A DNA stretch of 56,568 bases from Bacteroidota bacterium (lineage in GTDB: Bacteria; Bacteroidota; Bacteroidia; NS11-12g; UBA955). Both the position numbers and the translations under genes were made by a program. The stretch lies in assembly GCA_030833525.1 (NCBI GenBank), contig JAURGZ010000007.1, positions 1 through 56,568 of the forward strand. Reading direction: 5' to 3'. This document shows, piece after piece, positions 1 to 7,930 of this stretch (position 1 is the stretch's first letter; each line of letters begins with the position of its first letter). Below the pieces are notes generated by a model. The model saw nothing but the letters and a program-made list of their open reading frames with translations. It was not told the DNA's origin and made no database searches.

Positions 1-297
1 AAGGATGTAGCCATGCAGATTGCGGCTATGAATCCTGTAGCCGTAGATAAGAGCGGTGTTGATGCTTCTCGCATCGAGCGTGAGATGGAGATTGGACGCG
101 AGCAAGCTCGTGCTGAGGGTAAGCCCGAAGCTATGATCGATAAGATTGCTGAAGGAAAGCTGAATAAGTTCTTCAAGGAAAGCACTTTGTTGAGTCAGGA
201 GTTTGTGAAAGACAGTTCCAAGACCGTAGAAAAGATGTTGAACGATATCGAGTCCGGTCTGACTGTAAAGCAATTCACACGCGTACAACTCGGTTAA
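1..297 (+). CDS. tsf: Elongation factor Ts, C-terminal part (gene starts before the window)
   Basis: The first 98 codons, open from base 1, are the C-terminal end of EF-Ts, the nucleotide-exchange factor that regenerates EF-Tu-GTP in the cytoplasm. The stretch DVAMQIAAMNP is the conserved start of the second EF-Tu-contacting half. It is followed by an acidic and lysine-rich helical segment ending in the usual VKQFTRVQLG-type tail. The frame is open at the left edge, so the N-terminal UBA-like part lies outside. A strong terminator follows directly, so the transcript probably ends here and pyrH has its own promoter. Adjacency to pyrH is common in bacteria (rpsB-tsf-pyrH) and supports the call. 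Confidence 0.95.
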   Translation, partial: KDVAMQIAAMNPVAVDKSGVDASRIEREMEIGREQARAEGKPEAMIDKIAEGKLNKFFKESTLLSQEFVKDSSKTVEKMLNDIESGLTVKQFTRVQLG

Positions 298-311
298 TTT
301 GAAAACTATTG

Positions 312-343
312 AAAAAATCCCTCAATTTTGAGGGATTTTTTTT
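312..343 (+). terminator. Rho-independent terminator after tsf
   Basis: An A/T-flanked hairpin with stem TCCCTCA/TGAGGGA and a short A/T loop is followed by a run of eight T residues, 15 bases after the tsf stop codon. The upstream A run also pairs with the T run, so it could act in both directions, but no gene reads into it from the right. Confidence 0.9.
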
Positions 344-361
344 GCGCCCTATCTGAATACC

Positions 362-1072
362 ATGAAATATAAACGCATTCTACTTAAGCTCAGCGGTGAA
401 AGCCTCATGGGCAAGCAATCCTACGGCATAGATGCCGATATGTTGGCACAATACGCCGAAGAAGTGAAAGCCGTAGTTGAGGCAGGGGTAGAAGTGGCCA
501 TAGTCATTGGCGGTGGCAACATCTATCGCGGTGTTCAAGGGGCTCAAGGTGGGGTGGTTGACCGCGCTACCGGCGATTACATGGGTATGTTGGCAACCAT
601 GATCAATGCCATGGCTTTGCAGGGCGCATTTGAGAAGGCAGGCATGACGACTCGCTTGTTGTCAGCCATCAAAATGGAGCAAATTTCAGAGCCCTTCATT
701 CGCCGCCGTGCCATGCGCCACTTGGAAAAGGGACGTGTAGCCATTTTTGGCGCAGGTACGGGTAATCCTTACTTCACCACAGATACGGCAGCCAGTTTGC
801 GGGCGGTAGAGATTGAGGCCGATGTGGTCATCAAAGGCACCCGCGTTGACGGCATCTATGACAAGGATCCTGAGAAGTACAGCGATGCGATCAAATACGA
901 CCAAATCAGTTTTAAAAAGGTCTACGAGATGGGATTGGAGGTTATGGATCTAACCGCCATTACCCTTTGCCAAGAGAACCGCAAACCCATTGTAGTATTC
1001 GACATGAATACGCCCGGTAATCTATTGAAGTTGGTTAAGGGAGACGCGGTAGGTACGACCGTCAGTGAGTGA
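362..1072 (+). CDS. pyrH: UMP kinase
   Basis: This 236-residue protein has the length and motifs of bacterial UMP kinase (amino-acid-kinase fold), which phosphorylates UMP to UDP with ATP in pyrimidine nucleotide synthesis. The N-terminal KLSGES lysine loop, the [10 protein letters not shown] glycine loop near residue 50 and the [14 protein letters not shown] segment in the middle are all present. It starts 18 bases after the tsf terminator, so its promoter must overlap or lie just after that hairpin; I see no clear TAnnTTTG box there. The stop codon overlaps a GTG that could start the following small protein, suggesting coupling. Confidence 0.97.
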   Translation: MKYKRILLKLSGESLMGKQSYGIDADMLAQYAEEVKAVVEAGVEVAIVIGGGNIYRGVQGAQGGVVDRATGDYMGMLATMINAMALQGAFEKAGMTTRLLSAIKMEQISEPFIRRRAMRHLEKGRVAIFGAGTGNPYFTTDTAASLRAVEIEADVVIKGTRVDGIYDKDPEKYSDAIKYDQISFKKVYEMGLEVMDLTAITLCQENRKPIVVFDMNTPGNLLKLVKGDAVGTTVSE

Positions 1073-1076
1073 GGCA

Positions 1077-1316
1077 ATGGGAATTTCCCGTTGCGATCTT
1101 CAAGGCAATTTGCATCTCCAACTGGAGTGGGAGCAGCGGCTCAAGGCCCTGCATCCCGAAATTCACGCGTTGGGCCTTTCTCAGCCCGCTTTGCGCGCCT
1201 TGTGGACCCTGGGTGTTCGCCATGTAGATGATTTGCGTCAAATCGACCCTAAAGCCCTTGAATCGGCTCATGGCATAGGGCCATCGGCTTGGCAAAAGCT
1301 TCAGGCTTTGCTCTAA
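1077..1316 (+). CDS. Small helix-hairpin-helix protein (RpoA-CTD/TfoX-C-like fold)
   Basis: About 79 residues from the ATG at 1077, or 83 from an in-frame GTG at 1065 that overlaps the pyrH stop. The C-terminal half reads LSQPALRALWTLGVRHVDDL, then a segment ending in HGIGPSAWQKL. This is the pattern of small helix-hairpin-helix proteins related to the RNA polymerase alpha C-terminal domain, where a PA-x-RAL helix precedes a final GIGP hairpin. Such domains bind DNA or protein; the partner is unknown. Its position right behind pyrH suggests co-transcription. An antisense frame over the same bases is open too, but has no recognisable motif. I am confident of the fold, not of the role. Confidence 0.65.
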   Translation: MGISRCDLQGNLHLQLEWEQRLKALHPEIHALGLSQPALRALWTLGVRHVDDLRQIDPKALESAHGIGPSAWQKLQALL

Positions 1317-1473
1317 GCACCTTTTCCCGTTCCAATCGAAAGCAGGATACCTGCAGTTTGCCGGGCCTTCCTTTCTGTGAGTTTCGATTTTAGCGTGCCT
1401 CAAAAAGCCCATTGCCAGGCTCTTTACCCCGTGATTTTCTTACTACAGGGTTTGGTGGTTGAATAAGGGGCAT
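1317..1473. other. Intergenic stretch between convergent genes
   Basis: This is most of the longest non-coding gap in the window (1317-1523). I see no open frame with conserved motifs, no RNA gene and no promoter box in it. Its right end holds the rpsT terminator. Confidence 0.5.
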
Positions 1474-1503
1474 AAAAAAAGCCCCGATGAATCGGAGCTT
1501 TTT
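1474..1503 (-). terminator. Rho-independent terminator after rpsT
   Basis: Read on the minus strand this is a hairpin of AAGCTCCGAT and ATCGGGGCTT-type arms with a short loop followed by seven T residues, 20 bases beyond the rpsT stop codon. The stem has a G-T/A-C irregularity but the T run is strong. A-rich sequence on the other side may let it serve the convergent pyrH transcript as well. Confidence 0.85.
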
Positions 1504-1523
1504 CAAAATATCGGTTTTCAGGA

Positions 1524-1778
1524 TTAAGCCAGAGTGTCGACGTGCTTTTTCAAGCTGGACTTCAAGTTGCCGGCTTTGTTCTTGTGAATGATGTTGCGTT
1601 TGGCCAATTTGTCCAAAGCACTGAACGCTTTGGTCAACAGACTTTCAGCTTCGCTTTTGCTAGTGGCTTTGCGAATGGTTTTCACGATGGTACGTGCGGT
1701 TTTATGCTGGTAGCGATTCAAATCGCGCTTGGCCTCATTGGCACGGATTCTCTTGATTGCTGACTTGTGGTTTGCCAT
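1524..1778 (-). CDS. rpsT: 30S ribosomal protein S20
   Basis: This 84-residue, very basic protein begins MANHKSAIKRIRANEAKR, the standard S20 N-terminus, and has the all-helical lysine/arginine pattern of the family. S20 binds 16S rRNA early in 30S assembly. The frame stays open upstream, but the start at 1778 is fixed by the family N-terminus. A TACCTTTG box at 1799-1806 with a TTG 19 bases further upstream gives a leader of about 16 bases. There is no Shine-Dalgarno sequence. A terminator follows 20 bases downstream, so it is a monocistronic unit. Confidence 0.97.
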   Translation of the reverse strand: MANHKSAIKRIRANEAKRDLNRYQHKTARTIVKTIRKATSKSEAESLLTKAFSALDKLAKRNIIHKNKAGNLKSSLKKHVDTLA

Positions 1779-1798
1779 TTCTTTGCTAAAAAGGATTG

Positions 1799-1828
1799 CA
1801 AAGGTACGTGAAAAGCAAACATTTTCAA
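1799..1828 (-). promoter_or_regulatory. rpsT promoter (TTG-N19-TACCTTTG)
   Basis: On the minus strand TACCTTTG (1806-1799) matches the Bacteroidota -7 consensus TAnnTTTG, and a TTG (1828-1826) lies 19 bases upstream at the expected -33 position. It is one of the few sites here where both elements are clear. Confidence 0.7.
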
Positions 1829-1891
1829 AAGAAAATTGGAAAATATCAACCCTTTCCAAAGGTGTCCTGGCTCAGGAACGCTTCCTGCACC

Positions 1892-2218
1892 TCAGTCTTG
1901 TTCGGGGGCAATGCGCACTTTCAAACCGTCAAGGTTGGAATGCAGGTAGATTTGGCAGCCCAAACGGGAATTGGATTGAACGAAAAATGCTTGGTCGAGC
2001 ATGTCCAATTCATCGTCGCTTTGTTCGGGCAAAGCATGATCAGACTCCACGTACACTTGACAAGTCGCGCATAGAGCCATGCCTCCGCATTCGCCTTTTA
2101 CACCGAGCCCCTCCATTTTGGTAAGCTCCATCAAATTTAGATTCATATCGGTGGGCGCTTCGAGATGATGCTCCTGGCCTTCTCGGTCTATGACGGTGAT
2201 TCGAATCAGGGGGTCCAT
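1892..2218 (-). CDS. [2Fe-2S] ferredoxin, adrenodoxin type
   Basis: This 108-residue electron-transfer protein has four cysteines in the plant/adrenodoxin arrangement: Cys44, Cys50 and Cys53 in ECGGMALCATC and Cys88 in LGCQ. The spacing C-x5-C-x2-C-x34-C fits the vertebrate/adrenodoxin class more than the plant class. The protein is acidic in the middle (EQSDDELDML), as expected for docking to a reductase. It follows the histidine phosphatase gene with only one base between stop and start, so they are probably co-transcribed. The redox partner is not obvious here; a ferredoxin-NADP reductase is encoded at 25449-26456 but not next to it. Confidence 0.9.
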   Translation of the reverse strand: MDPLIRITVIDREGQEHHLEAPTDMNLNLMELTKMEGLGVKGECGGMALCATCQVYVESDHALPEQSDDELDMLDQAFFVQSNSRLGCQIYLHSNLDGLKVRIAPEQD

Positions 2219-2219
2219 A

Positions 2220-2846
2220 TCAATCCAAGGTTCGTAAATGGCTTTGGTCGTTGGACTTGATCACGGTGAAGTGTTCATCTGAATTGGATTTTTCCAACAC
2301 GTATAAACAGAGGTTGCCGTGTTCGAATTGGTCCATGTCTTTGAGGTTTTGGCCGGTCATGAGGCAGAGAAAGGAACGCATGGCCCTGCCGTGCATGCAC
2401 ACCAATACCTTAGATTCGGGCCCAGACATGATGCGTTCGAGCCCTCTTTTTTGGCGCTCCAACATTTCCAATGGGGTTTCGCCGCCAGCAATGGCGTGAT
2501 CGAGTTGCCCTGCAGCCCATCGCTCCAAGGTGTCGAAGAAAAGGGCCTTGTCTTTCTTCGTTGGGGTTTTCCCTTCCAAGTAGCCCCAATTGATTTCATT
2601 GAGCTCAGCCAAGCGCTCGATGGGAATCTCGGTTTGCAAGGCGAAGGGTTCTACCGATTCCTGGGTGCGGCGCAGTTCAGTGGTGTAGATGCGTTCAAAT
2701 GGAATGTGGCGATAAGCTTCGTAAAAACATTCGGCTTGCTTGCGGCCTGTTTCGTTCAACTGGGTGTCCACACCTGACCCTTGCACGATGCCCAAGCGGT
2801 TGAAATCCGTTTGGCCATGCCGAATTAAATAAATTGTTTTTGTCAT
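2220..2846 (-). CDS. Histidine phosphatase family protein (phosphoglycerate-mutase-like)
   Basis: This 208-residue protein starts MTKTIYLIRHGQTDFNRLG, where RHG (residues 9-11) carries the histidine that is phosphorylated in catalysis. A second histidine in the CMHGRAMRSF segment completes the usual pair. The family includes phosphoglycerate mutases, alpha-ribazole phosphatases and broad phosphatases; I cannot tell the substrate. The start was set at the ATG just before TKTIYLIRHG because the longer frame overlaps the promoter. A TACCTTTG box lies at 2880-2887. It heads a two-gene unit with the ferredoxin and is divergent from the isochorismate synthase gene. Confidence 0.9.
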   Translation of the reverse strand: MTKTIYLIRHGQTDFNRLGIVQGSGVDTQLNETGRKQAECFYEAYRHIPFERIYTTELRRTQESVEPFALQTEIPIERLAELNEINWGYLEGKTPTKKDKALFFDTLERWAAGQLDHAIAGGETPLEMLERQKRGLERIMSGPESKVLVCMHGRAMRSFLCLMTGQNLKDMDQFEHGNLCLYVLEKSNSDEHFTVIKSNDQSHLRTLD

Positions 2847-2879
2847 CAGGGGGTGGGATTTTTGCGGCATCCAGCCCTG

Positions 2880-2887
2880 CAAAGGTA
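2880..2887 (-). promoter_or_regulatory. TACCTTTG box for the histidine phosphatase-ferredoxin unit
   Basis: TACCTTTG on the minus strand, ending 33 bases before the ATG at 2846. Leader length about 29 bases, ordinary compared with the very short leaders elsewhere in this window. Confidence 0.6.
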
Positions 2888-2923
2888 GGCCTTTCAGCTC
2901 GCCTTATCGGTGCACACGTGAAC

Positions 2924-3904
2924 ATGCCCTTGATCAAGAGTTTTTACGCCTTTCAGTTCCCAGGACAGCCTGAGGTCCTGTTGCGCGGTGGCCAGGCGAA
3001 AGCCATGAGCTGGGGTGATATGCTGGAATGTTCACAGGTGTTGTTTGCTTCTGAATTCGGGGCTTCGGTCTTGCAGGCGACAGAAGGGCTTGAGCCCTGC
3101 ACATGGTCTGACTTGCAGGCTTCCCTGGCCATGCAACCCCATGGGCCGCTCCATCCAATTGATTCTTTCCAATGGGCCCAAGGCATAGAGCAGGTTCAAA
3201 ACAGCATTCAGTCTGGACGCATTGAAAAGCTCGTTTTGGCCCGTAACCGCGCTTGCCTCAGCGATTCTGAACCCGATTTGCTCCAGTGGTGGAAGGGGTT
3301 GAGATCCCGGCATGCTCCCGCTTTTTGCTATGCTTATTCTGATCCTGTTTTGGGCATGTGGATGGGGGCCAGTCCCGAGCACCTGTTGCAATGGAAAGAC
3401 GGATTAGGGACCATATTGTCGCTAGCCGGCACCCTCAGAGAAGGCCAGAGTTGGACTGAAAAAGAGCAGCTGGAACAATCGGTCACCAGTCGATTCATTG
3501 AAGAAGTGCTGCAGGTCGAAGGATTGCCATTCGAGGTCGATTCGCGACGGGAAATTGCATACGGCGAAATTCGGCATTTGCGCAATGAATATCGCTTTGA
3601 TTTGCCCAAAGAGAAGTTAGCCGACTTGTTGTTGGCGCTGAATCCCACACCGGCTGTGGCCGGATATCCCCAGCATGAATCCCTTCGCATGCTGAAACAA
3701 GAATTTGATTTTGAACGCGGAGCCTATTCAGGAGTATTGGGATACTGGAATGGTTCTGAACTGCAAGCATGGGTCCAATTGCGTTGTGCACGCCTGTTTC
3801 GAAATGGCCACTGGCTGTTTGCAGGAGCCGGCATCAATGCCGGCAGCGTGGCTGACATGGAATGGGCAGAAACCCAGGCCAAGATGGACAGCCTAGGGCT
3901 TTAA
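2924..3904 (+). CDS. menF: Isochorismate synthase
   Basis: This 326-residue chorismate-binding enzyme probably makes isochorismate from chorismate for menaquinone synthesis. The segment KLVLARNRA carries the lysine that in isochorismate synthases replaces the residue of anthranilate synthases and acts as general base. SLAGTLREG, LNPTPAVAGYP, GAYSGVLGYW and AGAGINAGS follow in the order of the family. It is shorter than most homologues at the N-terminus. The start at ATG 2924 (MPLIKSFYAF) is preferred over an upstream frame that overlaps the divergent gene. The stop overlaps that of the convergent gene at 3901 by a few bases. Confidence 0.85.
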   Translation: MPLIKSFYAFQFPGQPEVLLRGGQAKAMSWGDMLECSQVLFASEFGASVLQATEGLEPCTWSDLQASLAMQPHGPLHPIDSFQWAQGIEQVQNSIQSGRIEKLVLARNRACLSDSEPDLLQWWKGLRSRHAPAFCYAYSDPVLGMWMGASPEHLLQWKDGLGTILSLAGTLREGQSWTEKEQLEQSVTSRFIEEVLQVEGLPFEVDSRREIAYGEIRHLRNEYRFDLPKEKLADLLLALNPTPAVAGYPQHESLRMLKQEFDFERGAYSGVLGYWNGSELQAWVQLRCARLFRNGHWLFAGAGINAGSVADMEWAETQAKMDSLGL

Positions 3905-4797
3905 AAATCGGAGGGAGTCAGGGGTTCTGCGCTGCGCTCAACCTCTTTGTCATTGACGAATTTGAGGGTCTCTAAATCAAAACGCACCCAAGATCCTCCT
4001 TTGAACTCTTTGTAGGCCGAGTAATCCCCTGTGGGGATTTGCACAAATGGGTTGTCTCGTCCGCCATCGAAAGTGGCCCCTAAGTTGTCGACCACCAACC
4101 AGTCTTCTGAAGGCTCATAGCGCAGCAACATGCGGGCCGATTTGTGGTATTCGAATACCATGCGGGCTGCACGAGATGGATCTTGCAGGCTTTCGCGAAA
4201 AAGGGCTTTCCCGAAGATGGCCTGCAAACCTTCCTCGTTTTGCTCCAAATGCAGCACATCGACAATGGACCGGTTTGAATTTTGATTGTGCCCATCAAAG
4301 CCCAACAGCATATACTGCTTCTTGCCCAGGGGGATCAATTGATAATACAGGGCACCAATCCATTCATCAGCTGATAGTTCGGCTTCGTCCCAAGCCTCGG
4401 GGAGGTCTTGGGCAGAATCGTAGAGGGGAATGCACTGGATCTCTGAGCCCTTTTTACACTGGATGATGCCGAAGTGAACAAAGCGCTTGTCGAGCAATAC
4501 GGCATTCCAGGTGAACAATCGAAGCGAAGATTTGGGGTCGCTGGCAATGGCGATGGTGCTCATGCGCAGCGAATCAAATTCAAAGACCCAAGCCTCTTTG
4601 CTCGCCAAACCTTGCAACAACAATTGTTGGGCCTGGGCTGCACTTTGCAGGCGGGCTGAATCGCTATTGGCCGAAAGCCAAGCGCCTTGCAAGGCCATAA
4701 CGGCTGATTGGGTTTGGACGGGACTGAGTTGCGCCCGTGCAGGATTGAACCAAAGAGCGCAACAGGCGAAAAGGAGGCTGAGGGTGTTTTTTATCAT
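3901..4797 (-). CDS. Secreted protein of unknown function
   Basis: A 298-residue protein with a clear signal peptide (MIKNTLSLLFACCALWF, cleaved after NPARA before QLSP), so it is exported to the periplasm or beyond. I do not recognise the family. The sequence is rich in tryptophan and aromatic residues in strand-like segments (for example GALYYQLIPLGKKQYMLLGF), as in small beta-rich Bacteroidota secreted proteins. The ATG overlaps the thiolase stop codon in an ATGA, so it is the second gene of that operon. The longer frame would use TTG. Its stop codon overlaps that of menF on the other strand (3901-3904), so the two transcripts converge tail to tail. Confidence 0.75.
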   Translation of the reverse strand: MIKNTLSLLFACCALWFNPARAQLSPVQTQSAVMALQGAWLSANSDSARLQSAAQAQQLLLQGLASKEAWVFEFDSLRMSTIAIASDPKSSLRLFTWNAVLLDKRFVHFGIIQCKKGSEIQCIPLYDSAQDLPEAWDEAELSADEWIGALYYQLIPLGKKQYMLLGFDGHNQNSNRSIVDVLHLEQNEEGLQAIFGKALFRESLQDPSRAARMVFEYHKSARMLLRYEPSEDWLVVDNLGATFDGGRDNPFVQIPTGDYSAYKEFKGGSWVRFDLETLKFVNDKEVERSAEPLTPSDF

Positions 4798-5978
4798 GCG
4801 CAATTTTCAATGACCATGGCGCTCGCACCGCCACCGCCATTGCAAATAGCTGCACCGCCGAACTGACCTTGGTTTTGTTTCAACACGTGAATCAGGGTTA
4901 CCAAAATTCGTGCCCCAGATGCGCCGAGTGGGTGGCCCAAGGAAACAGCGCCACCGTTTACGTTGACTTTATCGCCTGATATTCCCAAAATTTTATTGTT
5001 GGCCAAGGCAACCACTGAAAAGGCTTCGTTGAATTCAAAGAAATCAATTTGATCTACTGAAATGCCGGCTCGTTCAGCGGCTAGAGGCATGGCTTTGGCC
5101 GGTGAGGTCGTGAACCATTCTGGAGCTTGTTCGGCATCAGCAAAACCGCTGAGTTTGGCCAGAGGCGTCAAACCCAATTCGGCCAATTTTTCGCCGCTTA
5201 CCAGAACCAAAGCAGCCGCGCCGTCATTCATGGTACTGGCGTTGGCTGCAGTGACAGTTCCCTCTTTGCTGAAGGCTGGACGCAATCCAGGGATCTTGTC
5301 AAAATGTACGTTTTTATATTCTTCGTCTTCTGCGATGGTGACATCGCCCTTGCGGGTTTGAAAGGTGACAGGAGCAATCTCATCGGCGAATTTGCCAGCA
5401 GCCCAGGCCGCAGCTGAACGCTGATAGCTGCTTATGGCATAGGCATCTTGGTCCTCGCGGGAAAACCCGTATTCACTGGCGCAGGTATCGGCGCATTTGC
5501 CCATGAGAACCTGGTTGTATACGTCGGTTAAACCATCCAATTGCAGGCCATCTTGCATACGAATTTCACCATACTTGGTACCCGTGCGGGATTGGGGAAG
5601 GTAGTGGGGTACAAGGCTCATGTTTTCCATGCCACCAGCCACGGCAATGTCGGTGTGACCCAGCAAAATGCCTTGAGCAGCCAGGGCCACTGATTTCATG
5701 CCAGAGGCACACACTTTGTTGACGGTGGTGGCGGGCACGTGATCGCCAATGCCCGCAAATTTAGCGGCTTGACGAGCAGGGGCTTGGCCCAATCCTGCTT
5801 GCAACACACTTCCCATGTACACTTCCTGCACGGCATTGGGGTCTATGCCCGCTTGTTGCAAGGCGGCTTTGATGGCCGTAGCTCCGAGTTGGGGGGCAGG
5901 AACGGTTGACAATGAGCCGTTGAAACTTCCAAGAGGGGTGCGCTTTGCGCCAACTATATACACTTCACGTTGTGCCAT
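4794..5978 (-). CDS. Acetyl-CoA C-acetyltransferase (thiolase)
   Basis: A 394-residue thiolase that condenses or cleaves acyl-CoA plus acetyl-CoA. The nucleophilic cysteine is Cys90 in NKVCASG. The C-terminal GHPLGASGARIL carries the catalytic histidine, and CNGGGGASAM the second cysteine. GGMENMS and the EFNEAF motif are also present. Full family length. Start chosen at MAQREVYIVGAKRTP because thiolases begin within about five residues of the IVxAxRTP motif. The TACCTTTG box at 5983-5990 lies only four bases before this ATG, so the mRNA is probably leaderless. Whether it works in beta-oxidation or biosynthesis (AtoB type) cannot be told from context. Confidence 0.93.
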   Translation of the reverse strand: MAQREVYIVGAKRTPLGSFNGSLSTVPAPQLGATAIKAALQQAGIDPNAVQEVYMGSVLQAGLGQAPARQAAKFAGIGDHVPATTVNKVCASGMKSVALAAQGILLGHTDIAVAGGMENMSLVPHYLPQSRTGTKYGEIRMQDGLQLDGLTDVYNQVLMGKCADTCASEYGFSREDQDAYAISSYQRSAAAWAAGKFADEIAPVTFQTRKGDVTIAEDEEYKNVHFDKIPGLRPAFSKEGTVTAANASTMNDGAAALVLVSGEKLAELGLTPLAKLSGFADAEQAPEWFTTSPAKAMPLAAERAGISVDQIDFFEFNEAFSVVALANNKILGISGDKVNVNGGAVSLGHPLGASGARILVTLIHVLKQNQGQFGGAAICNGGGGASAMVIENCA

Positions 5979-5982
5979 GAAA

Positions 5983-5990
5983 CAAAGGTA
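5983..5990 (-). promoter_or_regulatory. TACCTTTG box for the thiolase operon, leaderless spacing
   Basis: TACCTTTG on the minus strand with four bases between its last G and the thiolase ATG (5978). If transcription starts about five bases after the box, as expected for a -7 element, the first base is the A of ATG. Confidence 0.6.
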
Positions 5991-6036
5991 ACGAACTCTG
6001 CCCAAGGGCTGTGTGCCGCATTCGTCCTTTCCCTGT

Positions 6037-6044
6037 TAAATTTG
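6037..6044 (+). promoter_or_regulatory. TAAATTTG box for the LON-domain/tsaB/pabA operon
   Basis: TAAATTTG followed by four bases (CAAA) and the GTG start codon at 6049. It is divergent from the thiolase box, 46 bp away. The spacing predicts a leaderless mRNA starting on a GTG. Confidence 0.6.
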
Positions 6045-6048
6045 CAAA

Positions 6049-6672
6049 GTGTCAGATTGGTTGCCATTGTTTCCTTTGCCCATGGTGGCGTTCGAAAATG
6101 AAACGTTTCGACTGCACATTTTTGAACCTCGTTACAAGAAAATGATGGCTCAGTTGCAACAGTCCGAGCCCTTGTTTCTCTTGGGAACAAGCCTAGATAG
6201 AACGCTGCAGTCGATGGGAGCATTGGTTCGCTTGGTTTCCATCGATGAACGGTACGAAGACGGTAGTTTGGATATCAGCTGCCGTTGCCAAGAACGGGTG
6301 GTGTTGACTGGCGTGAGCGAGGCCGCAACGATCGATGATTTTGATTCAGCCTGTTGCGAGCCCTTGGCTTTTGTCGATGACGAGAACAAAGAGATGAACC
6401 TGCGTTTGCTGGACTTGCTGAGCCAGATTTACGAACTTTCTCAAGTGGGGAAAAACGTCCCTAACAAAGGGGGCTCGTACTTGGATTGGGTGCACAAATG
6501 CGGGATGGAGCTGGCTAGGGAATATGAAATGGCAGCCTTGACCTCGGTTTCAGAGAGGCAGCATTACGCCCTCAACCATTTGAAATCCTTGCTGCATACC
6601 TTGGAGCAGGTTGAACACATGAAACAACTCGTTCATTTGAATGGGCATGCCAAACGACTGAGCTTGTTATGA
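6049..6672 (+). CDS. LON-substrate-binding-domain protein
   Basis: A 207-residue protein made of only the N-terminal substrate-recognition domain of Lon protease. The start LPLFPLPMVAFENETFRLHI followed by FEPRYKKMM is the standard pattern, and there is no ATPase or Ser-Lys protease part. Stand-alone LON-domain proteins are common; their role is unclear, though protein binding is assumed. A GTG start at 6049 keeps the conserved N-terminus, and the next ATG (6082) would cut into the domain. The promoter box ends four bases upstream. The stop overlaps the next ATG (ATGA), linking it to tsaB. Confidence 0.88.
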   Translation: MSDWLPLFPLPMVAFENETFRLHIFEPRYKKMMAQLQQSEPLFLLGTSLDRTLQSMGALVRLVSIDERYEDGSLDISCRCQERVVLTGVSEAATIDDFDSACCEPLAFVDDENKEMNLRLLDLLSQIYELSQVGKNVPNKGGSYLDWVHKCGMELAREYEMAALTSVSERQHYALNHLKSLLHTLEQVEHMKQLVHLNGHAKRLSLL

Positions 6673-7349
6673 AGCCCGTGTTGTTGTTGGTAGAGTCTTC
6701 GGCCGAATTTCCTTCGGTCGCCTTGGGTTCGGCAGAGTCTATTCAGGTATTATGGGAAAAAGTGCATCCCATTACCCAAAGCCATTCAGAGCAATTGCCC
6801 CTCTTGGTCGAGGAGGCTATTTCGGTTTGCCGGGCTCATGAATGGCGCATCGTGGGGTTGGCGGTAAACGAGGGCCCTGGGTCCTACACCGGCTTGCGCA
6901 TTGGAAGCAGCTTGGTGAAAGCCTTGGCCTATGCCTGGAATTTGCCCATGTTAGGCGTTTCGGGTTTGCATGCCCTGGCGCTGGCCGGTGCTGAACAGTT
7001 GGGTGACAAATGGGCCGAAGGGGCGGTGGTTTGGTCGTTGATGGATGCGCGGCGAAGCGAAGTATATGCGCTGACGTTGAAATATCCAGCGAAGGTCGGT
7101 TCCATTCAGCCCTATGTATTGGATGAAACCCCCTTGCCCGATTGGGGTGGTGATTGCTATTGTGTTGGCAATGGGGCCTTTAAGCTCAACGATCCTGAAC
7201 ATACATTGGATTTGGCCTTGACGGCCGCCACCTTACAGCCGCTTGCTTTGGCGAAATACTCAGAAGCCGATTTTGCCGATGTCGCCTATTTCGAGCCTTT
7301 TTATTTGAAGGATTTTCAACCGGGAATCAATAAAAAATACCGCGTGTGA
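6669..7349 (+). CDS. tsaB: tRNA threonylcarbamoyladenosine biosynthesis protein TsaB
   Basis: A 226-residue ASKHA-fold protein with the hallmark NEGPGSYTGLRIG followed by SSLVKALAYA (about residues 65-88). TsaB forms the TsaB-TsaD-TsaE complex that adds threonylcarbamoyl to A37 of ANN-decoding tRNAs. The N-terminus (LLLVESSAEFPSVALG) corresponds to the first beta strand pair, with the ESS replacing the usual DTS. The start overlaps the LON-protein stop by ATGA, and the stop overlaps the next GTG by GTGA, so all three genes are likely translated in a coupled way. Confidence 0.92.
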   Translation: MKPVLLLVESSAEFPSVALGSAESIQVLWEKVHPITQSHSEQLPLLVEEAISVCRAHEWRIVGLAVNEGPGSYTGLRIGSSLVKALAYAWNLPMLGVSGLHALALAGAEQLGDKWAEGAVVWSLMDARRSEVYALTLKYPAKVGSIQPYVLDETPLPDWGGDCYCVGNGAFKLNDPEHTLDLALTAATLQPLALAKYSEADFADVAYFEPFYLKDFQPGINKKYRV

Positions 7350-7927
7350 GACTGCTTTTCATCGACAATTTCGACTCTTTTTCGTTCAACATCGTGCACG
7401 CTTTGCAGAGCGCAGGAGCTGAGGTAGAGGTTCGGACCCACTTGGAATTGGACGATGTAGCCCTCGATGATTTTCAGGGAATCGTGGTGGGGCCGGGACC
7501 CGGTACGCCTGAACAGTCAGGGCCCTTGTTGCTGCGAATGAAAGAGTGGCAATCTCAGAAGCCCATGTTGGGCATATGCCTGGGAATGCAAGCCATGGGT
7601 GTTCTAGCCGGAGCCCCCTTGGGTCATGCCCCTTGTCCCGTTCACGGGAAACCCGCCTTGATTCGCCACAAACCGTCGGGGTTGTTTCGCGGTTTGCCGC
7701 AAAACATGCAGGTGGGTCGTTACCATTCTCTCATGCTTCACCCTTGGGAAAACGAGGATCTTCAGCCCTTGGCCTTCAGCGAAGATGGAGTGTGCATGGC
7801 GGTGTCTTGGAATAGCGGTTTGCAGGTTCATTACGGCGTTCAATTTCACCCTGAGAGCATTTTAACCCCTTGGGGCCCCCAATTGCTGGCCAACTGGATG
7901 ACCCTGTTGCAGTCTGATTCTAAGTAG
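7346..7927 (+). CDS. pabA: Class I glutamine amidotransferase, PabA/TrpG type
   Basis: A 193-residue glutaminase subunit that supplies ammonia to a chorismate-using synthase (aminodeoxychorismate or anthranilate synthase component II). DNFDSFSFNIVHAL at the N-terminus, VGPGPGTPEQSG, Cys78 in LGICLGMQA, and the His-Glu pair in VQFHPES show an intact catalytic triad. It starts with GTG inside the tsaB stop (GTGA). No component I gene is next to it. An isochorismate synthase lies at 2924-3904, but that enzyme does not need ammonia. The stand-alone position outside any trp operon favours PabA, but the sequence alone does not decide between PabA and TrpG. Confidence 0.85.
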   Translation: MRLLFIDNFDSFSFNIVHALQSAGAEVEVRTHLELDDVALDDFQGIVVGPGPGTPEQSGPLLLRMKEWQSQKPMLGICLGMQAMGVLAGAPLGHAPCPVHGKPALIRHKPSGLFRGLPQNMQVGRYHSLMLHPWENEDLQPLAFSEDGVCMAVSWNSGLQVHYGVQFHPESILTPWGPQLLANWMTLLQSDSK

Positions 7928-7930
7928 GGG

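Noticed and set aside
1062-1412. 116-codon open frame antisense to the small HhH protein
   Set aside because: It has no family pattern, whereas the plus-strand frame shows a clear helix-hairpin-helix signature.
1873-1887. Inverted repeat CAGGAAcgcTTCCTG downstream of the ferredoxin gene
   Set aside because: A short six-bp stem with no T run; too weak to call a terminator.
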